Assembly: GCA_964564735.1 (NCBI GenBank)
Contig: CAZMCH010000092.1
Coordinates: 1-16,268 of the forward strand
Origin: CAZMCH01 sp964564735
GTDB lineage: Bacteria > Poribacteria > DTPJ01
Length of the DNA stretch: 16,268 bases
Reading direction: 5' to 3'
The notes beneath the pieces were generated by a model. The model ran no database searches and was not told the origin of the DNA. It was given only the letters and a program-made list of their open reading frames with translations. Below, piece after piece: positions 8,364 through 15,635 of this stretch; position 1 is the first letter of the stretch; each line of letters begins with the position of its first letter. The position numbers were made by a program, and so were the translations under genes.

Positions 8364-9743
8364 ATGACAATAAATAGATACAAGGCAAATAATCTGAAAT
8401 CAGCCATAGATAAAGCGACTTCTGAGATGGGACCTGATGCTAAAATATTACATGTTAGAAAATTAGATGAATCAACAGGTGGCAAATCATCAGAGATGGT
8501 TGAGATAATAGCGGTTGTTGATGAGGATTTGGAGATATATAACGATAGGAATATCTTATTCGATAATGCAAGGCAAAAATCGATAGATGTGGTTGTAAAT
8601 GATGATCTTAAACATTCTGATATACACAAGTTTGATGTTGCGGATAAGAATGTATCTAAGATGTCTGATAAGAGGAATAAGATTCATATATCCAAATTGG
8701 ACAGCACACAGATAAAAGATCCAATACCACTTTCCGAAGTCCTAAAAACATATTCAAATCAAATAAATTCAGAATCGGAAAAAAAATTAGCAAAAAGACT
8801 TAATAAAAATGAAGAAAATACCGAAAGTATTAATAGAGAAAATAATAAATATAATGAAAAATCAAAATTGATAAATTCATTTATAGAAGAATCAATAAAA
8901 AAGAGCAATAAAGAGATCGAATGGAAATGTCTTTTTGAATCAAAACAACAATCAAAAACAAATAAAAGAAGAATATCACAAACATTGCATGAATGTCTTG
9001 TTAGAAATCAGGTAAATAATGATCTTGCTTATGAGATTCTTTCAATGCTTAATCATGATGAATATAATTCAACCTTTGATGTTAGAAATTATTTGTTAGA
9101 TTTTTTCAGAAATTACCTAGATATTTCAGATGAGAATGATATTTCAAAAAAAGTAACTGTTTTAATAGGACCGACAGGAGTAGGAAAAACAACAACATTG
9201 GCGAAACTGGCGGCGCAATATCATTTTCAGAAAGAAAAAAGGGTTGGATTGATTACGATTGACGCATACAGGATCGCTGCTGTTGAACAACTAAAAACTT
9301 ATGCTCAAATAATGTCGATACCTCTAAAAGTAGCACTAACTCCAGATCAGTTGTGGAAATGTATTGACGATTACAGAGACAAAGATGTGATTTTAGTAGA
9401 TACTCCGGGCAGAAGTCATCTAAATATGCGAGAGATCAGAGTTATTGAAGACTTTTTGGAGGCATCACAACCAGCAGATATACAATTGCTTTTATCTGCC
9501 TCAACAAAAGATAATGATGCTTATTCAGTAGTAGAATCTTTTGCCCCTGATTATGTTCAGAAATACATATTTACTAAACTTGATGAAACATCTAGCTTTG
9601 GTCTGATATTAAACGTATGTTCAAAGATAAAAAAACCGATCTCGTATTTTACAGTTGGTCAGAATGTCCCAGAAGATATAAAATTAGCGGACTTAGAATA
9701 TCTTGGGGATTTATTTGTTGCACGCAGACGCTTTGCAAAATAA
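8364..9743 (+). CDS. flhF: Flagellar positioning SRP-type GTPase FlhF
   Basis: 459 aa. The short N-terminal region (K-A-N-N-L-K-S-A-I, then G-P-D-A-K-I-L-H) is typical of FlhF. A long polar, Lys/Asn-rich linker covers about residues 85-190. The NG domain follows, with the P-loop G-P-T-G-V-G-K-T-T (269-277), the I-D-A-Y-R-I-A-A-V-E-Q-L SRP motif, D-T-P-G-R (346-350) and T-K-L-D (404-407). FlhF dimerises with GTP at the membrane and marks the pole where the first flagellar parts assemble. FlhG turns off its GTPase state. A strong ribosome binding site (GAGGTGAT, 8353-8360) suggests efficient expression. All G motifs are intact. Confidence 0.97.
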   Translation: MTINRYKANNLKSAIDKATSEMGPDAKILHVRKLDESTGGKSSEMVEIIAVVDEDLEIYNDRNILFDNARQKSIDVVVNDDLKHSDIHKFDVADKNVSKMSDKRNKIHISKLDSTQIKDPIPLSEVLKTYSNQINSESEKKLAKRLNKNEENTESINRENNKYNEKSKLINSFIEESIKKSNKEIEWKCLFESKQQSKTNKRRISQTLHECLVRNQVNNDLAYEILSMLNHDEYNSTFDVRNYLLDFFRNYLDISDENDISKKVTVLIGPTGVGKTTTLAKLAAQYHFQKEKRVGLITIDAYRIAAVEQLKTYAQIMSIPLKVALTPDQLWKCIDDYRDKDVILVDTPGRSHLNMREIRVIEDFLEASQPADIQLLLSASTKDNDAYSVVESFAPDYVQKYIFTKLDETSSFGLILNVCSKIKKPISYFTVGQNVPEDIKLADLEYLGDLFVARRRFAK

Positions 9744-9771
9744 TAAGCAAAAAAAGTCAAAAAAGAGGAAA

Positions 9772-9792
9772 CATAGAGGAAAAATCTCTATG
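9772..9792 (+). other. Hairpin in the flhG leader
   Basis: CATAGAG and CTCTATG form a perfect seven-pair stem around the loop GAAAAAT. It lies 14 bases before the flhG ATG, and the only good ribosome-binding-like GAGGA (9776-9780) lies partly in its left arm. No T run follows, so a terminator is unlikely. It might limit flhG translation relative to flhF; that is inference. Confidence 0.5.
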
Positions 9793-9806
9793 ATAATGCA
9801 ATTTCT

Positions 9807-10643
9807 ATGATACAAAATGATCAGGCAACAATGTTACGGATGATGGCAGTGGCTCTTAAACGCCAAAATGATGAATATGCTAATTCAGAAGAGCAAAAGC
9901 CTATATCCAAAACAATAGCAATTACAAGTGGCAAGGGCGGAGTTGGGAAAACAAATATAGCAGCTAACCTTGCATTAGCCATGTCTATACAAAAAGCAAA
10001 AGTTGGAATTATCGACGCAGATTTGGGGCTTGCTAATATTGATGTCATTTTGAGGCTCAAACCGAAATATAACCTTGAACATGTTGTATCTGGTGAGAAA
10101 AAAATATCAGAGATATTTGTCAAAGGTCCAGCAGGATTAACGATAATACCAGCAAGTCCGGGTAGAATTCCGATGGCGAGTTTATCTGAATTTGACCGAA
10201 GCATGCTGATACGAGAGTTAATAAGATCAGCTAATAATTTTGACTTCACTTTTATAGATACTGCAGCAGGCATTTCCAATAATGTAGTGGATTTTGCAGT
10301 TTCGGCACAACAAATAATTGTTGTTACTACTCCTGAACCAACAGCAATAACAGATGCCTATGCAATGATTAAAGTTATATCTCAACGTAAAGATGCTGAT
10401 TTGAGTATCATCGTCAATATGGCGCAAAGTCCAGAACAAGCAATGGAGGTTGGAGAAAGGATAATACTTGCAGGCAAAAAATTTATAAATGCAAAAGCCA
10501 ATTTTTTGGGATATATACTCATGGATAAAGCCGTTTCAGATTCTGTTTCTTCACAGGAACCTTTAATTTTCAAATATCCAGAAGCAATTGCAACAAAATG
10601 TATCAATTCTCTGGCGAATAGAATTCTTGAGAAGGATTTATAA
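9807..10643 (+). CDS. flhG: Flagellar number regulator FlhG (MinD-like ATPase)
   Basis: 278 aa. Residues 5-11 read D-Q-A-T-M-L-R, the DQAxxLR helix that activates FlhF GTPase in this family, which supports this start. The deviant Walker A S-G-K-G-G-V-G-K-T is at 41-49 with the signature Lys of MinD/ParA proteins. I-I-D-A-D-L-G is at 68-74 and the switch II D-T-A-A-G at 151-155. The last 20 residues could form the amphipathic membrane-targeting helix. FlhG cycles between a membrane-bound ATP dimer and a soluble monomer and keeps flagellar number low. The start has no clear ribosome binding site close by, in contrast to flhF. Confidence 0.96.
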   Translation: MIQNDQATMLRMMAVALKRQNDEYANSEEQKPISKTIAITSGKGGVGKTNIAANLALAMSIQKAKVGIIDADLGLANIDVILRLKPKYNLEHVVSGEKKISEIFVKGPAGLTIIPASPGRIPMASLSEFDRSMLIRELIRSANNFDFTFIDTAAGISNNVVDFAVSAQQIIVVTTPEPTAITDAYAMIKVISQRKDADLSIIVNMAQSPEQAMEVGERIILAGKKFINAKANFLGYILMDKAVSDSVSSQEPLIFKYPEAIATKCINSLANRILEKDL

Positions 10644-10664
10644 TCAATAAGCGATAGGCGTTGA

Positions 10665-10934
10665 ATGATGGGACAAATTAAGCGTGATATTAGTATAATT
10701 ATCAGCATTTGCGCACTTACATTGTCTATGATTATGGGGCTTGCTATAGATGCTAGACCTGAAATTATCTTAATACGTGCTTTTTTGAGTCTGTTTGTTT
10801 CTGCTATTTTCATCTTTCTATTAGGCAGTATTATTGAAAAGTTTTCTAAAAATCCACAAAATTCCTTATTAGATAATAAGAATATAAAAGAGAATGAGGC
10901 TGATGATAAACATGATAATGTGTCAAATAATTAG
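10665..10934 (+). CDS. Small two-helix membrane protein between flhG and fliA
   Basis: 89 aa, not recognised by family. Two hydrophobic segments (about residues 8-28 and 35-58) are followed by a polar tail rich in Asn, Lys and Glu, ending with D-N-V-S-N-N. Two adjacent in-frame ATGs (10665 and 10668) could serve as the start, and only a weak AGG precedes them. It sits in the operon between flhG and the sigma-28 gene, 21 bases after flhG. It probably has a flagellum-related role, but this is inference from position. The function is unknown. Confidence 0.7.
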   Translation: MMGQIKRDISIIISICALTLSMIMGLAIDARPEIILIRAFLSLFVSAIFIFLLGSIIEKFSKNPQNSLLDNKNIKENEADDKHDNVSNN

Positions 10935-10964
10935 AATATATAATAAAAGCATTGGATATAGGAA

Positions 10965-11747
10965 ATGATTGAAGAACTTTGGAAAGAATATAATGAAAAA
11001 AAATCATCAAAGATACGTGATCAATTAATCATAGCTTGTCTAAGCTATGTAAAATCAACTGCTCAAAGGCTTTCTATCTATGCCAATCCCTCACAAGATT
11101 CTGATGATCTAGTTAATGCAGGCATAATAGGTTTGATGGATGCTATCGATCGATATGATCCGTCTAAGGGAGCAAGCTTCAAAAGCTATGCGCAACATAG
11201 AATCAGAGGCGAAATCATAGATGAAATACGTTCTATGGATTGGGTCCCTTATTCCATAAGAGATAAAGCACGAAAGATAGAAAAAGCCTATGCAGAATTA
11301 GAACGTAATGGCAATAAAAATCCTGATGAAGAAGATATAGCAAATATGCTGGGAATGACACTTGAACAGTATCGAAACACATTAGTAGAAGTAAGTAGAA
11401 TGGCTATATCCTTGTTAGATGATATTTTTCATGATGATGATGAAATATGTTCTGATAGTGTTAATGGTAACTCCGTAGATCCCGAAAACCAAGTATTGAT
11501 GACAGAAACAGAAAATATTGTTGGTGAAGCAATAGAACAATTGCCTGAAAAAGAAAAATTGGTTATATCACTTTATTATTATGAAGAGATGACTATGAAA
11601 GAGATAGGAAGAGCTATAAACCTAACTGAATCAAGGGTATGCCAAATCCATTCCAGCGCAATTTTACGTCTGCACTCTCGCCTGAAGTTCATTAACACAG
11701 ATTTTAAGACTATAGAGAATTTTGGTTCTCAAAGACAATTTTTGTAA
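10965..11747 (+). CDS. fliA: Flagellar sigma factor sigma-28 (FliA/WhiG/SigD family)
   Basis: 260 aa; E. coli FliA is 239. Region 2 is at about residues 20-95, with D-D-L-V-N-A-G-I-I-G-L-M-D-A-I-D-R-Y-D and then F-K-S-Y-A-Q-H-R-I-R-G-E-I-I-D-E-I-R. The R-S-M-D-W-V-P-Y-S-I-R signature of the sigma-28 class is at 89-99. Region 3 covers about 100-150 and region 4 about 190-240, with a helix-turn-helix M-T-M-K-E-I-G-R-A-I-N-L-T-E-S-R-V. An acidic insert (about 153-163) accounts for some of the extra length. It directs late flagellar and often chemotaxis gene transcription. No FlgM anti-sigma gene is visible in the window. Confidence 0.96.
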   Translation: MIEELWKEYNEKKSSKIRDQLIIACLSYVKSTAQRLSIYANPSQDSDDLVNAGIIGLMDAIDRYDPSKGASFKSYAQHRIRGEIIDEIRSMDWVPYSIRDKARKIEKAYAELERNGNKNPDEEDIANMLGMTLEQYRNTLVEVSRMAISLLDDIFHDDDEICSDSVNGNSVDPENQVLMTETENIVGEAIEQLPEKEKLVISLYYYEEMTMKEIGRAINLTESRVCQIHSSAILRLHSRLKFINTDFKTIENFGSQRQFL

Positions 11748-11762
11748 TATAAACAGGTATTT

Positions 11763-12086
11763 ATGGGAAATTCGATTAATGCAAGAAATACAGTCCTTAA
11801 CATGACCGATATAGCCAAGATACAGAATATAGAAAATCATCGTGAAGACATTCATAAACAGCAGGTTGCAATGGCTATACAAAAAGAGTCTGCAATCAAG
11901 GAAGAGCAAGTTCAAACAACCAATAAAGCTGAACATACAGAAATAAATACAAAAAATGACAAAAGCAAAGATAAGCAAAAAAAAGGCAAAAAAAATATTA
12001 ATTATGTTAAACCCAACAAGATTGGGAATGAAGATAATATTCATAATCCTGATGAACAACATTTTATTGATCTTAAAGCTGATTAA
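11763..12086 (+). CDS. Small charged hypothetical protein downstream of fliA
   Basis: 107 aa, not recognised with confidence. It is hydrophilic with no signal or membrane segment. The N-terminal half is likely helical (M-T-D-I-A-K-I-Q-N-I-E-N-H-R-E-D). The middle is Lys-rich and encoded partly by two A8 tracts (11977-11984, 11988-11995). It ends H-F-I-D-L-K-A-D, an I-D-L-like tail seen in small proteins of other flagellar operons as far as I recall, which is only a weak hint. It follows fliA by 15 bases with a CAGGT ribosome binding site, so it is probably co-transcribed. Confidence 0.6.
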   Translation: MGNSINARNTVLNMTDIAKIQNIENHREDIHKQQVAMAIQKESAIKEEQVQTTNKAEHTEINTKNDKSKDKQKKGKKNINYVKPNKIGNEDNIHNPDEQHFIDLKAD

Positions 12087-12162
12087 TATTTTCATTATTA
12101 ACATTAAATATAGTTTGGGTGAAAACTCAATTCCAGTTTTTGTTGCAAAATTTGGAGAATAC

Positions 12163-12167
12163 GGAGG
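12163..12167 (+). promoter_or_regulatory. Strong ribosome binding site that fixes the start of the AMIN-domain gene
   Basis: GGAGG ends five bases before ATG at 12173. An upstream in-frame ATG at 12119 would place 18 residues before the signal peptide, so 12173 is preferred. Confidence 0.85.
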
Positions 12168-12172
12168 TTAAA

Positions 12173-13207
12173 ATGGCTAAGAAAATTAGGTCGTTAATAT
12201 TAGTTTTCGTTATATTTTTAACTTTTTGCTCAACATTAATTCAGGCTTCGGAAATAAAGGAGGTAAGATATTATTCTGATAAAGAGAAAACAAGAATTGT
12301 TCTTCAGCTTAATGAGCTAACACAGTATAAGACCAACTATGATAAAGACAACAGCCTAAATATATCAATATTAAAATCAGAAATTGGAACATCAAAAAAT
12401 ATTTTTAAGATAGATGATGGTCTAGTTAATTCATTAGAACTCAGGAAAACTAATGAAGATAATATTAATATTAATATTTCCATTAATAGACCAGCAACTT
12501 TTAATGTATTTCCCCTTGAATCTCCTGCGAGAATAGTTATTGATGTATCACCATTTGAAAATATAATTGCTCCTGAGGTAGTTGCTATTTCAGACCAAGA
12601 TATTGATGATTTTTCGCAAAACTCGAAAGAATCTCAAATAAAAACGATCAACTATAATAGTAATGAAACACAAAAGCCAATTTCAGAAGAATCAATAGAA
12701 AATATTGAACAATTAAATAAGGCTTCAAATTTGCCGTTTGATATTCCAGTTATCAGTTCATTAATTAATGATAATAGATATGGATTTATACAAATTGGTT
12801 TTGACATTATAGTCATAATTTCCCTTTTGTATATGATATCAAAGATGAAGGAATCGTTCAGGATCGTCAGATTACTCAAAAAGAATCGCAAATTATTTAA
12901 GGAAAATCCGATTTTTGCAGACATTTTGGAAGAAATAGAGAAAGGGACTATAAAAGAAAAAAAGAAGAAAAAAACTAAATCAACAGATATAGATGAAGAA
13001 AATGATATACAAGAATTAAGGCAAAAAAATATAAACGAAGTAGAAAAAGAAATTACATTTCCAAAACAATATGATAAAGTTCAGGAATTTGCTCAAAAAG
13101 GGATGGATCCAATATCAATTGCACAAAAAAGTGATATTCCAGTTGGTGAAGTAAATTTGATACTCGATCTAATTAAAGCACGTAAAGAAAACCATGCAAC
13201 GAAATGA
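12173..13207 (+). CDS. AMIN-domain membrane protein with SwrB-like cytoplasmic C-terminus
   Basis: 344 aa. An N-terminal signal peptide (residues 1-25, probable cleavage near I-Q-A-S) precedes an AMIN-type domain at about 27-126: E-I-K-E-V-R-Y-Y, later R-I-V-I-D-V-S. AMIN domains bind peptidoglycan or envelope structures. A linker follows, then a membrane helix (about 207-226). The cytoplasmic region is Lys-rich (K-K-K-K-K near residue 265). Its C-terminal 43 residues (302-344) read E-F-A-Q-K-G-M-D-P-I-S-I-A-Q-K, then P-V-G-E-V-N-L-I-L-D-L. The last part resembles the tail of Bacillus SwrB/YlxL, a protein encoded next to sigD that activates flagellar export. The order fliA-small protein-this gene fits that. 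The AMIN call is good and the SwrB relation is moderate. Confidence 0.75.
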   Translation: MAKKIRSLILVFVIFLTFCSTLIQASEIKEVRYYSDKEKTRIVLQLNELTQYKTNYDKDNSLNISILKSEIGTSKNIFKIDDGLVNSLELRKTNEDNININISINRPATFNVFPLESPARIVIDVSPFENIIAPEVVAISDQDIDDFSQNSKESQIKTINYNSNETQKPISEESIENIEQLNKASNLPFDIPVISSLINDNRYGFIQIGFDIIVIISLLYMISKMKESFRIVRLLKKNRKLFKENPIFADILEEIEKGTIKEKKKKKTKSTDIDEENDIQELRQKNINEVEKEITFPKQYDKVQEFAQKGMDPISIAQKSDIPVGEVNLILDLIKARKENHATK

Positions 13208-13215
13208 TAGCCTAA

Positions 13216-13221
13216 TATAAT
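13216..13221 (+). promoter_or_regulatory. Possible -10 element before the FliK-like gene
   Basis: TATAAT matches the sigma-70 -10 consensus, but no good -35 is seen 15-19 bases upstream. In an AT-rich intergenic stretch this is weak. If real, transcripts would begin just before the 13238 hairpin. Confidence 0.2.
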
Positions 13222-13237
13222 TTAAAAAGCACCTCCG

Positions 13238-13287
13238 AACCCCTTTCAATATGATTTATACTAGCTGTTTCATATTGAAAGGGGGTT
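13238..13287 (+). other. Strong hairpin (17-bp stem with one bulge) between the AMIN gene and the FliK-like gene
   Basis: The left arm is 13238-13254 (starts AACCCC, ends ATATGA) and the right arm is 13270-13287 (starts TCATATTG, ends GGGGGTT). All positions pair apart from one extra G, with a 15-base loop. No T run follows on the + strand, so it is not a classic + terminator. On the minus strand a short T run follows after about eight bases. The right arm holds the purine-rich GAAAGGGGG that would be the ribosome binding site of the gene at 13298. It may regulate translation, stabilise the upstream mRNA or terminate convergent transcripts. Confidence 0.8.
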
Positions 13288-13297
13288 AAAATAATCA

Positions 13298-14173
13298 ATG
13301 AATATTAAGTCACTGAATACCAAAAATAGTGTAATTTTCGATAAAGTAAAACATAATGAGAATACCTTCAAAATTAATGAAGGTGATATTATTAAAGTCA
13401 AACTACTTGAGTATCTCGGTGGAGGAAAAATTGTTGTTGATCTAAAAGGTCAAAGAGTTGTTGCAAACACCAATCTTATGATGGAAGAAGGGCAAGAGAT
13501 AAGTGTCTTAATCAAAAAGATCAATGAAGATAAGATAATTCTTCAGATATTATCAGATAATTTGGCAGATAAGGAATATAAAGATGATAGTGAACCATTT
13601 CTTAATGATCCCATCAGTGAAATTAAAAAAATTATAGATGGCATCAAGCATTCCAAAAATTTATTAGCAGATTACGAAATTAAGAAATTATCTGATTTAT
13701 TGGATAAAGTTTTCATACATATAACAGATAGTATATCAAAAGAAGATTTAGTAGATCAGATATGGAGTTTGTTATTACTATCAAGTCATAATTATGAAAA
13801 CAAAGATGATTTTATTCATGTTTTATTTACATTGCCGATATTTTTTGATGAAGAAGAAACTGCTGCTGAAATTGGCTATTCTTATTCAAAAAATGATGAA
13901 GACGAAAATAAAGCTTCTAATGTTTCGATTAGATTTGACTTATATGAAATTGGCAAGATTGAATTTATAGTAAATATACTTGATAACAGCCTAAATTGCT
14001 TCATAAAAACAGATAATCATGAGATATATGATCTTATAAAAAAGACTTCCTCAGAGCTTGAAAATAGCTTTATCAAACTTGGTTATGATGTAGATAATTT
14101 AAACTGCATAATACAGAATTTTAGAAATCCTTTATATTATCATACAAAAAATTTGATAGATAAAAATGTATAA
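13298..14173 (+). CDS. FliK-like protein (Flg_hook-type C-terminal domain; YlqG-like)
   Basis: 291 aa. Residues 28-85 form a small beta-rich domain: G-D-I-I-K-V-K-L-L-E-Y-L-G-G-G-K, then V-A-N-T-N-L and G-Q-E-I-S-V-L-I. This looks like the domain often found N-terminal in FliK-like or YlqG proteins. The last 80 residues match the FliK C-terminal (Flg_hook) pattern: D-L-Y-E-I-G-K-I-E-F-I-V-N, C-F-I-K-T-D, then a helix and L-G-Y-D-V-D-N-L. No cysteine-rich or export signal is seen. It overlaps the next gene by one base (TAATG), and that gene encodes an FlhB-CC-like protein. The pair mirrors Bacillus ylqG-ylqH. The true FliK may be elsewhere. Confidence 0.6.
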   Translation: MNIKSLNTKNSVIFDKVKHNENTFKINEGDIIKVKLLEYLGGGKIVVDLKGQRVVANTNLMMEEGQEISVLIKKINEDKIILQILSDNLADKEYKDDSEPFLNDPISEIKKIIDGIKHSKNLLADYEIKKLSDLLDKVFIHITDSISKEDLVDQIWSLLLLSSHNYENKDDFIHVLFTLPIFFDEEETAAEIGYSYSKNDEDENKASNVSIRFDLYEIGKIEFIVNILDNSLNCFIKTDNHEIYDLIKKTSSELENSFIKLGYDVDNLNCIIQNFRNPLYYHTKNLIDKNV

Positions 14174-14466
14174 TGAAAAGATACATAAAATACGTAAACA
14201 CAACAAAATCAATACAAAAGGCGGTGTCATTAAAATATGATGCTAATGTTAACTCAGCGCCAGTTGTAAAATCCAAAGGATTAGGCAAATTAGCAGAAAG
14301 AATAATACAAATAGCAAAAGAGAATAATATACCCATAAAAGAAGACCCAAATCTTGTAGAATTATTAATGCAAATTGAACTAGAAAAGGAAATACCTCCT
14401 GAATTGTATAAGGTTGTTGCAGAAATATTGGTTTATGTTTATCGGATTAATAAATTGAGGAATTAA
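14173..14466 (+). CDS. Stand-alone FlhB C-terminal domain protein (FlhX/YlqH-like)
   Basis: 97 aa with no membrane helix. It aligns by eye to the FlhB C-terminal domain after the cleavage site: S-L-K-Y against A-L-K-Y, A-P-V-V-K-S-K-G against A-P-K-I-C-A-K-G, N-I-P-I-K-E-D against E-I-P-I-I-E-D, and E-I-P-P-E-L-Y-K-V-V-A-E-I-L against E-I-P-T-T-L-Y-K-A-V-A-E-I-L. The N-P-T-H is absent because the protein begins at about that point. Such FhlX/YlqH proteins can substitute for the FlhB C-terminal fragment in some bacteria. It overlaps the FliK-like gene by one base. Confidence 0.85.
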   Translation: MKRYIKYVNTTKSIQKAVSLKYDANVNSAPVVKSKGLGKLAERIIQIAKENNIPIKEDPNLVELLMQIELEKEIPPELYKVVAEILVYVYRINKLRN

Positions 14467-14480
14467 ACTAATTACAATCT

Positions 14481-14486
14481 GGGGAG
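14481..14486 (+). promoter_or_regulatory. Ribosome binding site that decides the kinase start
   Basis: GGGGAG directly abuts ATG 14487, which leaves no spacer. It is nine bases before ATG 14496, so 14496 is the better start. Confidence 0.7.
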
Positions 14487-14495
14487 ATGCAATAT

Positions 14496-15635
14496 ATGAA
14501 TAATCCACCAAAAATATTGATATTTGAAGATGCACCAACAGATATATCATCATTATCTCATATACTAAAAGAGAATGGATATGAGGTTAGAAATTCTGAT
14601 AATTACAGAGAGATATATAAAATCGTCGAATCAGAAATACCTGACCTTATCTTATTAGATGACGCAATCTCTGATATAAATGATCATGAAATATACTACG
14701 AAATCAAACAAAATAAGCTAATATCTGAAATTCCTGTTATTTTTGCTACATCAAAAAGTGAATTTTCTGAAATTGCTGAGAAATTGGAATCTGATAATAT
14801 AGATTATATAACTAAGCCATATAAGCCTCTTGAAGCCATTGCCAGAATACGCACACACTTAAAGATGAAGGCAATGTATGAGCAAAATTTGTTTTATCAA
14901 AAGGAACTTCTGGCATCACAAAAATTAGTTAATATTACAACACTTGCAGGAGGCATTGCACATAATATCAATAACCTTATGGGTGCAGTTGTTGGTTATA
15001 GCGATATGCTCAGGCTTAGTCTTAAACAACAAGAAAAATCTCGTGATTATGCTAATAAGATACTTGAGGCTTCCCAGCGTGTTACTGAACTTACACATAA
15101 CCTGCTTACATACTCGAGGTCTATACGTAGTGAACCTAGTAATACCAAAATAAATGATTTACTTGAGAACATGCTCTTGCTATATGGTAATGGCGACAAA
15201 AAAAACATCAATCTTAAGCTTAATATCCCAGATGATATACCAGATGTCTATGTAGATAGCAACCAAATATGTAGGGCTTTGGCAAATATATATTTAAACG
15301 CAATTAATGTAACACCAGAAGGTGAAACTGTAACTATATCTGTTAGTGTGAGTAATATACCTAAAAATATCCATCTGAATGGTTCTGAAAATAAAGCGGA
15401 TATGTATGTTGTTATTTCGGTTTCGGATAGCGGATTAGGATTAGACGAAGAATCAGCAAATCAGATATTTGAGCCTTTCTTTACAAGAAAACAAACTGCA
15501 GTATTACATCTTGGCCTTTCGGCGGCAAGTGGGATCATTCAGAAAAACAATGGATTTATTCACATCGATACAAAGTCAGAAAAAGGCACAACTTTTAATA
15601 TATACCTTCCAAAAAGCAATGGAGAACTAAAGTGA
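14496..15635 (+). CDS. Receiver-histidine kinase (NtrB-like), start at 14496
   Basis: 379 aa. The N-terminal receiver (about residues 5-120) has E11/D12, phospho-acceptor D55, T85 and K107, all in place. A dimerisation domain follows with H156 in A-G-G-I-A-H-N-I-N-N-L, where the usual D or E after His is N. The ATPase domain has the N box (N264-I-Y-L-N268-A), D311-S-G-L-G-L, the F box E-P-F-F-T, and L-H-L-G-L-S in place of the usual G-T-G-L-G-L-S. It has no membrane segment. It is soluble and likely autophosphorylates, then passes the phosphate on, perhaps to the next gene's product, whose start overlaps its stop by four bases. The input signal and any link to motility are unknown. Confidence 0.88.
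   Translation: MNNPPKILIFEDAPTDISSLSHILKENGYEVRNSDNYREIYKIVESEIPDLILLDDAISDINDHEIYYEIKQNKLISEIPVIFATSKSEFSEIAEKLESDNIDYITKPYKPLEAIARIRTHLKMKAMYEQNLFYQKELLASQKLVNITTLAGGIAHNINNLMGAVVGYSDMLRLSLKQQEKSRDYANKILEASQRVTELTHNLLTYSRSIRSEPSNTKINDLLENMLLLYGNGDKKNINLKLNIPDDIPDVYVDSNQICRALANIYLNAINVTPEGETVTISVSVSNIPKNIHLNGSENKADMYVVISVSDSGLGLDEESANQIFEPFFTRKQTAVLHLGLSAASGIIQKNNGFIHIDTKSEKGTTFNIYLPKSNGELK

Noticed and set aside
10651..10656. GCGATA as a sigma-28 promoter -10
   Set aside because: It lacks the TAAA-type -35 at the required 15-base spacing.
10939..10944. TATAAT before fliA as a promoter
   Set aside because: No -35 partner at a fitting distance, and TATAAT is expected by chance in such AT-rich spacers.
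11956..12171. Overlapping + frame with hydrophobic product
   Set aside because: It starts inside the 11763 gene, lacks a ribosome binding site, and its hydrophobic content is what a shifted AT-rich frame gives.
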